From NCBI GenBank assembly GCA_002320005.1, contig DCJK01000013.1:1-64000 (forward strand): DNA of 64,000 nucleotides. The letters run 5' to 3'. This document shows, piece by piece, positions 45,259 through 53,936 of this stretch; position 1 is the stretch's first letter; each line of letters opens with the position of its first letter. The translations under genes were made by a program, and so were the position numbers. The notes under the pieces are model-generated. The model did no database searches and was not told the DNA's origin. It saw only the letters and a list, made by a program, of their open reading frames with translations. The DNA is from Firmicutes bacterium UBA1702. GTDB lineage: Bacteria > Bacillota > Clostridia > Peptostreptococcales > Anaerovoracaceae.

Positions 45259-45561
45259 ATGGTAAAATCAGAAGCTTTAGAAGTAAATGGCAAAGCGGTG
45301 CAGGGAATAATGATACAGGCTCCGGGCGGAGATGGACATCCAAACATGCTGATATTGTTATGCAAGAAGGGATACATAATGTGCGGATACCTGAATCAGC
45401 CTGCTGCTGAGAAGTTCGGAGATGCCGCGGCTGTAGTAGGCGGCGCAAGCTTTGAGGAGATTCTGGCAAATCCGGTCAAAGGCGTTACACCTGAAGCAGA
45501 AGCTCTGGGAGTGAAAATCGGAATGACAGGAGCAGAAGCTGCGGCTAAGCTTAGTGCATAA
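45259..45561 (+). CDS. DUF1805 (YunC-like) protein
   Basis: 100-residue protein of unknown function, conserved in Firmicutes and archaea. Seen: NGKAVQGIMIQAPGG, a strand-rich core with LLCKKGYIMCGYLNQPAAEKFGDAAAVVGG and SFEEILANPVKGVT, all as in that family. AAGGAGG at 45244-45250 fixes ATG 45259. It lies 63 bases after the ATPase gene and may be co-transcribed. Confidence 0.85.
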   Translation: MVKSEALEVNGKAVQGIMIQAPGGDGHPNMLILLCKKGYIMCGYLNQPAAEKFGDAAAVVGGASFEEILANPVKGVTPEAEALGVKIGMTGAEAAAKLSA

Positions 45562-45576
45562 AATCAACCATAACAG

Positions 45577-45627
45577 AAAGACCTTCCCGGCAGCGCCGTA
45601 TGACCTGCAAAGGGCGGGTCTTTTTAT
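45577..45627 (+). terminator. Terminator after the DUF1805 gene
   Basis: AAAGACC (45577-45583) pairs with GGTCTTT (45617-45623), enclosing an inner CC/GG-rich part, followed by a T run. Confidence 0.75.
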
Positions 45628-45727
45628 TTTTCCGTAAAATATCGGTTCTGCATCAACTGCCGCCGACCCACGCTGCAATTTAATTGCAGCTGAGCCTTGG
45701 GAATGGTATCGAATTTTATTCACTAAA

Positions 45728-45770
45728 AAATGTTGAGCCGGATGATTATTCATCATCCGCCCCAACATTT
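45728..45770 (-). terminator. Terminator of the minus-strand molybdoenzyme operon
   Basis: AAATGTTG pairs with CAACATTT (45763-45770) and GGATGAT with ATCATCC inside. On the minus strand the stem is followed by TTTTTT, so it ends the cyclase-molybdoenzyme transcript. Confidence 0.85.
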
Positions 45771-45814
45771 ATTATAGGGATTAAATTTTCCGTCTGTCGG
45801 ACTGAGAAGCGTAT

Positions 45815-46459
45815 TTACTCAAACCAGGCCATGGCTCTTATAGGAGAACCGTCACAATTTTCCAATTTCAGAGGGAAGCATCCAAACCAGAATAACTCAC
45901 TGCCGCACTGCTCAAGGTTTGTCAGATTCTCTATGTTTAGAATATCTGTCTTTTCAAACAGTTTTTTGTGCCGTGTCAGGTTTTCATCAGCAATGGGATC
46001 AAGCCCGATGACATCAAAACCTATGCCCTTATAATCGCCTGAAATTATGTATTCCAGAAGCCTATCGTCGATACATGGGTAATCACCAAAGTAGCTTTCG
46101 GTGCCCCACCGTTTATCCCAGCCCAGATTGAACAGCAGGAAATCCGCCTGATGGGATTTGTCTCCATATTCTGACAGAAGTTCCAGTTTAATGGAATCTC
46201 CTTCCTTCAGGTGGCGGCAGTCAATAACCAGAGCTTTGCCTATGAACTGTTGGGGAGGAAATTCATCGAGAGTTGTTCTCCCTGCAAAAATATGTGCGGG
46301 AGGATCCATGTGAGTCCCTGTATGTGTGAACATGGATATGCGGGTTTCCCTGAAACCGTCTTTTTCGTAGCTGTTGGCAGGATTGAATTCCGGAGGTTCC
46401 GTTCCCGGATAAACAGGCATGCCCTCTCTGATAGTATGAGTCAGATCAATTACTTTCAT
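45815..46459 (-). CDS. Cyclase family (kynurenine formamidase-like) hydrolase
   Basis: 214-residue metal-dependent hydrolase of the cyclase/KynB family. Seen: MKVIDLTHTIREGMPVYPG at the start and the metal motif HTGTHMDPPAH, followed by VIDCRHL and a GIGFDVIGLDPI segment. Members hydrolyse N-formylkynurenine, isatin or other cyclic amides; no tryptophan pathway gene is near, so the substrate is open. It overlaps the molybdoenzyme gene by 14 bases as the last gene of the operon, so it probably acts on the substrate or product of that enzyme. Confidence 0.88.
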   Translation of the reverse strand: MKVIDLTHTIREGMPVYPGTEPPEFNPANSYEKDGFRETRISMFTHTGTHMDPPAHIFAGRTTLDEFPPQQFIGKALVIDCRHLKEGDSIKLELLSEYGDKSHQADFLLFNLGWDKRWGTESYFGDYPCIDDRLLEYIISGDYKGIGFDVIGLDPIADENLTRHKKLFEKTDILNIENLTNLEQCGSELFWFGCFPLKLENCDGSPIRAMAWFE

Positions 46460-49253
46460 TTTTCACCTCGTATTTTCTTACATCAGCAAGATTGGTGTGC
46501 TGAGGGTTGCCGTTGGCAAGAGGAGTTGCCTTATCGCTCATGGTAAGGGTATTTATGCAGCCTCCGATGTCAGCTCCGTCAGAAGCTTCTTTATACCATC
46601 CGCCTTCGCTGACAGCAACGACTCCACGGTAAATTCTGTCTGTCACCTTTGCAGGAAGTCTTATTATGCCGCGGTCGTTAAATACTTCTGCAATATCTCC
46701 GTCATTGATTCCCCGTTCACGGGCGTCTTCGGTACTTATCCATATTCTCGAAGGATCCAGTTCTTCAAGAAGAGGATTTTCGTTATGCTGTGAATGACAG
46801 CGGCGTTTGGTGTGATAAGCGATAAGCTGCAGAGGATATTTCTTCTGCAGGGGATCTTCAGGACCTTCTGGACAGTATATGTGTCCCGGAGCTCCGGGGA
46901 TATCTTTCCGGCCCATGTCATAAAGGGTTTTAGAGAAAATTTCTATTTTGCCTGAAGGCGTGTCAAAAGGCACTCCGTCACGAATATTTTCCAGGAAGTT
47001 CACGCGAGGATAGTTGTTTTTGAACACATGGCATGAATTTTCCCTGAAGGTGTCGTAATCCGGCAGTTCTGTTTCGCTGAGGCGGCACTGATCGTAAACA
47101 TAGCGCAGCCATGCATCTCTGCCGTCATGACCTGCATCAAAACTCTCCTTAAGCCCCATAATATCAGCGACCTCACGTATCCAGTCATACTCAAACCGGC
47201 ATCCGAAGAGGGGTTCTGTAATCTGATGATTATACAGAAGATAGTCTTCTGCTGTCCAGGTGCCAGGTATATTATCCATTTCAAAGAATGAGACTGCAGG
47301 CAGCAGCAGATCCGCGAATTTGGCGCTGGGAGTCATAAACAAATCAGAAAGAATCAGAGCGTCCAGCTTTCCGGGAGTCTGAAGTATGCGCCGAGTGTCA
47401 TTGATATTGGAGTGCTGGTTTATAATTATGCCGCTGGCCAGGCTGTATATAACCTTGATGCCGCTTTCAAGCCGGTCAACTCCCTTAAGTCCGCGATGAA
47501 CCGGATCTATGGTTTCAGGAGCGTCGATGGCTCTTGTCCACTGGAAAACAGGAATCTTTCCCGGATAAGGATTAGGATAGAGGCTCATGCCGGGACAATC
47601 GTGGCCTTCCTTGAGCCCCGGAACTCCGGTGCTGCCGCCTGAAACACCGACATTTCCTGTCATACATGCCAGCGCTATGAATCCGCGGCAGGCCTGTTCA
47701 CCTACCATGGTGCGCTGAGGTGCAAATCCCGGGAGGAGGGCAGCCGGCTTGGCAGTGGCATAAAGTCTTGCCAGTTCTCTGATTGTTTCGGCAGGTATTC
47801 CGGTTATAGGCTGTGCCCACTCCGGAGTCTTCTTTATGCCGTCTTTAATTCCAAAAACATGGCTGTGATAGCTTTCTCCGTAAGGTACTCCTTCCGGCAT
47901 GTGATCTTCATCAAATCCGATGCAGAATCTATCCATGAACTCCCGGTCTTCAAGTCCCTCATCCCATATCACATAGGCCATGGCATCTATGAGAGCGGTG
48001 TCAGAGGATGGACGTATAGGTATCCATTTGTCAGCCATAGTTATGGCTGAGTCACTCATTCTCGGGTCTATTACTATTATCTGCGCGCCGTTTCCTTTGG
48101 CTCGCATAAAATATTCCTTAGGGTTAAGACCGAAGTGACAGGAGGCCGGATTAAAGCCCCAGAGAATGATCAGCTGCGAATCAGTATAGGTTGATTCGTG
48201 ATTACCGGCAAGAACCTTGCCATATATATATGGATTTATATACAGGGCACAGGCTGCACTGTAGTAGTTGTAGTAGTCCAGATAGCCTCCGTCCAGTGCC
48301 AGAAGGTTTTTCATGAAGCGGTCGCCGCGGATTGCAGCGGAAACTCCTGCCGCATTGATGACGAAGCGAGAACCGGGACCGTATTTGCGTCCGGATTCAG
48401 AAGTTATATCAGCAACCTTTCTGACAGCATCTTCCCAGGATATCCTGCGGAATTTTCCTTCACCGCGTTCTCCTGTCCGTTCCATAGGATAACGCAGGCG
48501 TTTTGATGTAAGGAAAGTGTGTCCGTAGGCTCTGCCTCGCGGGCAGCCGGTAAATCTGATGGCACAGCCGTCGGTGTCGGGATTGATTTCCAGAAGACAC
48601 CCTTCGCATACCGTAGCCAGAAGCTTACACTTGCTTCCGCAGTCTGAGTTGCTGGCGATGCTTACCGTATGAGGTTCTTCCTGAGGAATTGCAGAATGCT
48701 TTCGGGTGTTATAGCTGTCACATTCCATAGGGTCTGCATCCCATGGGAAATAGTTTCCGGAGATAACTGAATCCATGAGCTTTGAAATAAAAAGCACAGA
48801 AGTATCATCTGAATATCGGCATATGGCTCTCTGAATCATATGCAGAGTGTCAGCAAGAAATTCATTCTCGAATTCGCAGAGAACCTTCTCGGCTTCTGGA
48901 AGATCCATGGAGCCGTTTAAAGCGCAGGCCGAAATGTATTCTGCAAATCTCAGCTGCTCTCCTGCAAAGTCTGCAGGATTTCCGTCCATATGGACAGGTT
49001 CATAACCATATGACTTATAAAATCTGATGACATTTAACGTGATATGATTCAGCAGCACGTCCTCTCCTGTTTTGGCTACAGAAGCCCAAAGAGGCACATA
49101 GATTTCGCTGTCGGTACCGTAAAAAAGGTCGCTGTAAAGGGAAGAACCCATGGAGAAATTCACATTTGCTTTTCTGCAGAAAGCGGAGAAGTCATCGAGA
49201 CTCTGAAAAAACAGCCTGAGACCATGATAGTTTAAATAACGGTTTTTCATCAT
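46446..49253 (-). CDS. Molybdopterin oxidoreductase (DMSO reductase family) fused to an N-terminal TorD-like domain
   Basis: 935-residue protein. Residues 1-170 are helical and contain YEPVHMDGNPADFAGEQLRFAEY, which resembles the signature of TorD/DmsD chaperones. The rest matches DmsA-type catalytic subunits: an Fe-S segment (C205, C209, then C237PRGRAY), YPMERTGERGEGKFRRISW, a probable Mo-ligand Ser in YYNYYSAAC, and C-terminal pterin-binding motifs. The first Cys of the usual C-x3-C-x3-C is Ser201. There is no Tat signal peptide, so the enzyme is cytoplasmic. It overlaps the FAD oxidoreductase gene by 4 bases. The substrate is unknown; an S- or N-oxide or an aromatic compound is possible. 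Confidence 0.88.
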   Translation of the reverse strand: MMKNRYLNYHGLRLFFQSLDDFSAFCRKANVNFSMGSSLYSDLFYGTDSEIYVPLWASVAKTGEDVLLNHITLNVIRFYKSYGYEPVHMDGNPADFAGEQLRFAEYISACALNGSMDLPEAEKVLCEFENEFLADTLHMIQRAICRYSDDTSVLFISKLMDSVISGNYFPWDADPMECDSYNTRKHSAIPQEEPHTVSIASNSDCGSKCKLLATVCEGCLLEINPDTDGCAIRFTGCPRGRAYGHTFLTSKRLRYPMERTGERGEGKFRRISWEDAVRKVADITSESGRKYGPGSRFVINAAGVSAAIRGDRFMKNLLALDGGYLDYYNYYSAACALYINPYIYGKVLAGNHESTYTDSQLIILWGFNPASCHFGLNPKEYFMRAKGNGAQIIVIDPRMSDSAITMADKWIPIRPSSDTALIDAMAYVIWDEGLEDREFMDRFCIGFDEDHMPEGVPYGESYHSHVFGIKDGIKKTPEWAQPITGIPAETIRELARLYATAKPAALLPGFAPQRTMVGEQACRGFIALACMTGNVGVSGGSTGVPGLKEGHDCPGMSLYPNPYPGKIPVFQWTRAIDAPETIDPVHRGLKGVDRLESGIKVIYSLASGIIINQHSNINDTRRILQTPGKLDALILSDLFMTPSAKFADLLLPAVSFFEMDNIPGTWTAEDYLLYNHQITEPLFGCRFEYDWIREVADIMGLKESFDAGHDGRDAWLRYVYDQCRLSETELPDYDTFRENSCHVFKNNYPRVNFLENIRDGVPFDTPSGKIEIFSKTLYDMGRKDIPGAPGHIYCPEGPEDPLQKKYPLQLIAYHTKRRCHSQHNENPLLEELDPSRIWISTEDARERGINDGDIAEVFNDRGIIRLPAKVTDRIYRGVVAVSEGGWYKEASDGADIGGCINTLTMSDKATPLANGNPQHTNLADVRKYEVKNESN

Positions 49254-50440
49254 TCTGTCTCCTCCTCGTTATTGATTTTATCTTTAAGTTCCTGCATGCC
49301 GGAAAGATTTCCCACAATGGCGGCGCCTACTACTTTGCCATGGGATATGTAGCGCTTCTCGAAAAATTCTCCCTGAGGAGGGTTGACGAGAAATGCATCC
49401 GGTGAATCTTTGGAGGAACGGTATCGGATTGTGTACTCCGCATCAGGATTTTTACCTAGGTCGCCCAGAGCAAAGAGGCTCATTTCGAGGCTGTTCATAA
49501 CCAGAGAGGTGTCGGTTTTGCCTACTGTCACATCCCCTCCGGCAGCATTTTTACCGGCAGTATATCCTTGCATAAGTCCCTGTGACCACAGCGCATAGTT
49601 GACGCCGTTATACTGAGCACAGTCTCCTGCTGCATATACATCTTCGGCAGAAGTTCTGCAGTGATCATCTATTGCGATGGCTCTGGGAACATCTATAGTA
49701 TCAGGAAGCATTGAAGTGACAGCTCTTACACCACAGGCCACTACGACAAAGTCGCAGGGAAAGATCCTTCCATCTGCCAGTGAAACACTTTCGACCCATG
49801 TATCACCGTCTAGCGAGCTTATCTGAACGCCGGTATGAACCTCCATTCCCAGTTCACCCAGCTTTACACATATAATGTCTGAAATTTCATTGTCAATCTG
49901 CCTTGTCATCAGGTAAGGCATAGATTCGAGAACCGTAACGGATGCACCGTAGCGGGCAAGTTCCACTGCGGCTTCAAGGCCTATAACACCGCCTCCGATT
50001 ACTACGGCACGGGTGTGAGAGTGGTAAGCTTTTTTTATGCTGATTATGTCTTCCGTTCTTCTTATGGTAAAGATGCCTTTTTTGTCGCGTCCATTGAAAG
50101 GAGGCACAAAAGATTCAGCACCGGAAGCTATTATAAGCTTGTCATAGGAACAAGAGCCTTCCGATGTGGTTACGACTTTTGATTCCGTATCGACTTTAGT
50201 GACAGGTTCACCCAGGCGAAGCTCTATTTTGTTTTCCATGAACCAGTCCTCATCGTAAAGGGTCCAGTCATCCGGATTGAAGCTTATAAAAGGAGCCTTT
50301 GTAAGCATGGGTCTTGAATAAGGCAGGTTGTCTTCTGCGCTGAACATGATTATTTGACCATTACTGTCGTCTTCTCGTATTGCACGAGCTGCGGACAGTC
50401 CTGCAATTCCGGAACCCACGATGATATATCTTTTACTCAT
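49250..50440 (-). CDS. FAD/NAD(P)-dependent oxidoreductase (rubredoxin reductase-like)
   Basis: 396-residue flavoprotein of the pyridine nucleotide-disulfide family without the redox disulfide. Seen: the FAD motif VGSGIAGLSAARAIRE, an NAD(P) motif VIGGGVIGLEAAVELARYG, and the AAGDCAQY flavin motif. A C-terminal domain resembles NADH:rubredoxin/nitrite reductase proteins. Located between the ferredoxin and molybdoenzyme genes with overlaps on both sides, it probably feeds electrons from NAD(P)H through the iron-sulfur protein to the molybdenum centre. Confidence 0.92.
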   Translation of the reverse strand: MSKRYIIVGSGIAGLSAARAIREDDSNGQIIMFSAEDNLPYSRPMLTKAPFISFNPDDWTLYDEDWFMENKIELRLGEPVTKVDTESKVVTTSEGSCSYDKLIIASGAESFVPPFNGRDKKGIFTIRRTEDIISIKKAYHSHTRAVVIGGGVIGLEAAVELARYGASVTVLESMPYLMTRQIDNEISDIICVKLGELGMEVHTGVQISSLDGDTWVESVSLADGRIFPCDFVVVACGVRAVTSMLPDTIDVPRAIAIDDHCRTSAEDVYAAGDCAQYNGVNYALWSQGLMQGYTAGKNAAGGDVTVGKTDTSLVMNSLEMSLFALGDLGKNPDAEYTIRYRSSKDSPDAFLVNPPQGEFFEKRYISHGKVVGAAIVGNLSGMQELKDKINNEEETE

Positions 50441-50954
50441 GGCGGTTTACCTCCTTCATTTTTCTGGAAGGTAAGATATTGAGGGAAGGCTTCGTCTTTG
50501 AAGAAGCCGGGAGGAAAGGCACATCAGCCATGGTTTCTTCCAGACAGGTGAAGCTGAGGCTGCAGGTAGGACATGCATCCACACATGCGGGATTAAGCCC
50601 ATTTTCTCTGCGCTCAAAGCAGGAGTCGCATTTCTGGGTTACTCCCTTTGTCTTGCTGAAAGACACAGCACCATAAGGGCAGTTCCACATACATGAACCG
50701 CATCCTATACACTTGCCGTCATCGTGGCGTGTGGTGCCATCTTCGGCCTTATACATGGCTCCCGTAGGACATGCTCTGACGCAAGCTGCTTCGCTGCAAT
50801 GGTTGCAGCTTCCTGAATATGGAAATCCGTCTATGATATCCACACGGCGATAAAATTCACCTGTCTTGAGTTCATGAACATTTTTACAGGCCAGCTGGCA
50901 TGAGCCGCAGGCCAGACATGTGTTCATGTTATACTGAAATCCTGTTTTTTTCAA
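50433..50954 (-). CDS. Four-cluster ferredoxin (DmsB/HycB-like)
   Basis: 173-residue electron-transfer subunit. Sixteen or so cysteines form four [4Fe-4S] motifs: CLACGSCQLACK, CNHCSEAACVRACP, CIGCGSCMWNCP and CDSCFERRENGLNPACVDACP. I place the start at TTG 50954 because GAGGTGG lies 6 bases upstream on the minus strand; a longer frame to 50999 has no such site. First gene of the operon, divergent from mobA across 96 bases. Confidence 0.92.
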   Translation of the reverse strand: MKKTGFQYNMNTCLACGSCQLACKNVHELKTGEFYRRVDIIDGFPYSGSCNHCSEAACVRACPTGAMYKAEDGTTRHDDGKCIGCGSCMWNCPYGAVSFSKTKGVTQKCDSCFERRENGLNPACVDACPTCSLSFTCLEETMADVPFLPASSKTKPSLNILPSRKMKEVNRHE

Positions 50955-51050
50955 TTTTGCCACCTCTCTGATGCATATTAAGGACCTGATTGAAAACAAA
51001 GTAATTTTCTGTTACACTGTGATTATACAACAGCCGGAGGCAAAAAAGCT

Positions 51051-51650
51051 ATGACAAACAGGTTTTTTTTCGAAAATTCCATAGGTTTGCTCATTTTGGC
51101 GGGAGGAATGTCACGCCGTATGGGAAGAGAAAAATCAGAGATGACTTTGGGCGAAATGACTTTTGTTCAGAGGATTGCTGCAGGCATGGACGGTTTTAAT
51201 GAAAGAATTTTCTCTTCAAGAAGACAGACTGCAGCACCGGAAGGTTTTGTGACTGTAGAGGACATGGAGGAATTTGCCGGAAAAGGACCTGCGGCAGGCA
51301 TTGCAACCGCACTCAGCATCTGCAAAAGCAGTTGGCTGGTTACGATTCCCTGTGATACGCCTTTTGTTGACAGCGCACTGGCCTTAAAGCTGGCAGAGAA
51401 GGCAATTTCCATGTCAGAGCCTGTTCCGGTAGTAGCCCGTACCTGTGAAGGCATGGAGCCCCTCATAGGTATATATCCTGTATCGTGCCTTGATCTCATG
51501 AAACGAGAGCTGAGGAAAGGAAATCTGAAAATGAGATCCATTCTGGCGGCAGCAGGGTTTGAAACGGTAATGACAGAAAAATATAAAACGCTTAACATAA
51601 ACACTTTAGAAGATTATGAAAAAATCAGGAGGAAGTATGAACAAAGGTGA
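51051..51650 (+). CDS. mobA: Molybdenum cofactor guanylyltransferase
   Basis: 199-residue nucleotidyltransferase that joins GMP to molybdopterin to give the MGD cofactor used by DMSO reductase-family enzymes. Seen: the N-terminal nucleotide loop LILAGGMSRRMGREKSEM, FAGKGPAAGIATAL, the metal-binding IPCDTPF, and EGMEPLIGIYP. Its place, divergent from a molybdoenzyme operon, fits cofactor supply for that enzyme. The end overlaps the next gene by 14 bases. Confidence 0.93.
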   Translation: MTNRFFFENSIGLLILAGGMSRRMGREKSEMTLGEMTFVQRIAAGMDGFNERIFSSRRQTAAPEGFVTVEDMEEFAGKGPAAGIATALSICKSSWLVTIPCDTPFVDSALALKLAEKAISMSEPVPVVARTCEGMEPLIGIYPVSCLDLMKRELRKGNLKMRSILAAAGFETVMTEKYKTLNINTLEDYEKIRRKYEQR

Positions 51651-53103
51651 TATAGTCAGTCTTAAGATAGAAGATATTTCAACAGAGGGACGTGGAATAG
51701 GCAAAGTTCAGGGATTTGCCGTATTCGTCCGTGATGTGGTTGTGGGTGACGAGGTATCTGTAAGGGTGACTAAGGTAAAAAAGAATTATGCTTTCGCCGA
51801 ACCGGTTGAAATCACCGTGCCCTCTCCCGCAAGACAGGAGGCTCTGTGCCCATATTACCGAGAATGCGGCGGATGTATATATCAGGAGACGGATTATAGC
51901 ACTCAGCTTCAAATTAAAAGGCGCCAGATAAGGGATAAGCTTATCAGGATAGGCGGTATAGACCAGCCGGCGGTGGCTCCGGTCATAGGAATGGATGAAC
52001 CCCTAAGGTACAGAAACAAGGCTTCAATGCCTGTCAGCACAGGAGGACTCATAACCAAAAAGGGAGGCATAATGGTACCTGTCCATGAACCAAGGATAGG
52101 CTTTTATCAGGCAAAAAGTCACAGTGTTGTAGATTGCCGCGACTGTATGCTGCAGTCGGAGCCCGCCATGGCGGCGGCAGAGGCTCTGCGGCGTTTTATG
52201 GAGGAAGATAATATCACATCCTATGATCCACGCTGGGAAAAGGGTCTTATGCGCCACATGATAGTGAAGACAGCCTTTGGAACGGGTCAGGTGATGGTGA
52301 TTCTGGTGATAAACGGAAAAGGAATACCCAATGCTGCCAAGCTTGTGGAAATGCTGGATGATGCCATATACAACGTACCGGTATATGAAGAAGGACCCTT
52401 TGCAGGTATAGAGTTCAATCTTGAAAGCGTTATTGTAAATGTCAACACTCAGAAGGGCTCTGAGATCATGGGAAAGGAATGCATAACCCTTGCCGGAAAG
52501 TCTACTATAATTGAGAAAACCGGAGACCTGGAATTTGAGATTTCACCCATGTCATTTTATCAGGTGAATCCTGTACAGATGAAAAAACTGTATGGTAAGG
52601 TGCTGGAATATGCCGATCTGTCCGGCAACGAAACGATTCTTGACCTTTACTGCGGCGTGGGAACCATTGGTCTTTTCTGTGCCGACTATATGCGGAAGAA
52701 GGGCGGATGCGGAAAGGTCATAGGCATAGAATCAGTAAAAGAGGCGGTAGTTGACGCCAGCAGAAATGCGGTAATCAATGGAATTGTCAATGCCGTGTAT
52801 GTATGCGGAAAAGCAGAAGAAAAGCTTTCTGAACTAACGGAAGCCCGGGGGGCAGATGTGGTGATTCTCGATCCGCCGCGAGCAGGCTGTGACCGGCGGC
52901 TGCTGGAGACTGTTTCAGAAGCTGCACCTGAAAAGATTATATATGTGTCATGCGACCCGGCCACCATGGCCCGGGATATAAGCTATATGTCACAAAGAGG
53001 TTATTATCTTGAAGAAGCCACGCCCGTAGATATGTTTCCGTGGACGTCAAGTTGTGAATGCGTGGCCAAACTGGTGCGGAGTGATGATAGGGACGTACTT
53101 TAG
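51637..53103 (+). CDS. rlmD: 23S rRNA (uracil-C5)-methyltransferase, RlmCD/RumA type
   Basis: 488-residue SAM-dependent methyltransferase that makes 5-methyluridine in 23S rRNA. Seen: an N-terminal TRAM domain (about 1-60), an iron-sulfur CPYYRECGGC motif, the SAM site LDLYCGVGTIGLF, a catalytic-base DPPRAGCDRRLLE and the nucleophile Cys in YVSCDPATMARD. CAGGAGG at 51626-51632 supports ATG 51637. The exact target uridine cannot be told from the sequence, so the symbol is approximate. Confidence 0.93.
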   Translation: MNKGDIVSLKIEDISTEGRGIGKVQGFAVFVRDVVVGDEVSVRVTKVKKNYAFAEPVEITVPSPARQEALCPYYRECGGCIYQETDYSTQLQIKRRQIRDKLIRIGGIDQPAVAPVIGMDEPLRYRNKASMPVSTGGLITKKGGIMVPVHEPRIGFYQAKSHSVVDCRDCMLQSEPAMAAAEALRRFMEEDNITSYDPRWEKGLMRHMIVKTAFGTGQVMVILVINGKGIPNAAKLVEMLDDAIYNVPVYEEGPFAGIEFNLESVIVNVNTQKGSEIMGKECITLAGKSTIIEKTGDLEFEISPMSFYQVNPVQMKKLYGKVLEYADLSGNETILDLYCGVGTIGLFCADYMRKKGGCGKVIGIESVKEAVVDASRNAVINGIVNAVYVCGKAEEKLSELTEARGADVVILDPPRAGCDRRLLETVSEAAPEKIIYVSCDPATMARDISYMSQRGYYLEEATPVDMFPWTSSCECVAKLVRSDDRDVL

Positions 53104-53256
53104 TCATGTGTGATTAATGAACTCAAAGAAAAACTCATCTATGGAAAAGCAGGCGCTAAAAGAAAATATAAGCGAAATAATTTTTGAAGTTAAATTTTAA
53201 ATTTTTTGATCAGGTTCTTTTTATAGACCTTATATTGTTATATAATCAAACTGCAG

Positions 53257-53410
53257 AGATAAAAACGCAACGCATTGCCTTTTGACCATGCCAGAGCCGG
53301 TAGGTAGCCCGGCCGTCCCGCATCAGGCAAAACAGAAAAATTTCATGCTGCATGCGGGGTAAGTAACCTGCCCCTCCCGGGTTGTCCGTTCTTTGCTGAA
53401 TCAACACTAA
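53257..53410 (+). ncRNA. yjdF riboswitch (azaaromatic-sensing RNA)
   Basis: 5' leader of the yjdF gene. TATAAT at 53241-53246 suggests transcription starts near 53253. Stems seen: GCCGG/CCGGC (about 53295-53315) and CCCGCAT/ATGCGGG (about 53318-53357), then a GGGG...CCCC part near 53357-53375. The gene behind it is a clear yjdF homologue, and the known yjdF RNA motif occupies this position and binds azaaromatic compounds. I assign it by context and by its structured, GC-rich, non-coding nature; I could not run a covariance search. Confidence 0.75.
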
Positions 53411-53423
53411 TGGAGGGATTGCC

Positions 53424-53840
53424 ATGGGCAATATAACGGGCAGACCGACAGTGTATTTTCAGGATCCTTTCTGGGTAGGAGTTTTTGAGCGCGAGGAAGG
53501 CGGAAAACTTTCCGCTTCCAAAGTGACCTTCGGAGCTGAACCAAAAGCTCAGGATGTATACGCTTTTGTTTCCAAAAACTATTATACGCTGAAATTCAGT
53601 CCGGCAGTGACGTCTGCTGTAAAGGAAACACCTAAGAATCCTAAAAGAGCGCAGCGCGAGGCTAGGAGATGCATGGAAAGCACCGGAACGGGAACAAGAT
53701 CTCAGCAGGCTCTTAAACTGCAGCAGGAAGAAAACAAACAGGAGCGCAAGGACAGAAGCCGACATATGAAGGAAGAAGAGGCCAGACGCCGGTTTGAACT
53801 CAGACAGCAGAAGAAAAAAGAAAAGCACAGGGGGCATTGA
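53424..53840 (+). CDS. yjdF: YjdF (DUF2992) protein
   Basis: 138-residue basic protein of unknown biochemical role. Seen: N-terminal TVYFQDPFWVGVFE, a TFGAEPKAQDVYAFV segment, NPKRAQREARR, and a C-terminal charged helix ending RQQKKKEKHRG, all as in Bacillus YjdF. Family genes are typically controlled by the yjdF riboswitch, which lies just upstream, so a role in handling toxic aromatic compounds has been proposed. GGAGGG precedes ATG 53424. Confidence 0.93.
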   Translation: MGNITGRPTVYFQDPFWVGVFEREEGGKLSASKVTFGAEPKAQDVYAFVSKNYYTLKFSPAVTSAVKETPKNPKRAQREARRCMESTGTGTRSQQALKLQQEENKQERKDRSRHMKEEEARRRFELRQQKKKEKHRGH

Positions 53841-53860
53841 AATATGCCTCCTGTGTTTTT
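53826..53860 (+). terminator. Terminator overlapping the yjdF stop codon
   Basis: CACAGGGGGCAT (53826-53837) pairs with ATGCCTCCTGTG (53844-53855), followed by TTTTT. The left arm encodes the end of YjdF. Confidence 0.9.
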
Positions 53861-53936
53861 ACAGAAGTTTGCTTCTTGTTAAAGGATTCCAAAAGCGGTA
53901 TACTTATTGTGAAAATAAAAATATGGAGGAGGAAAC

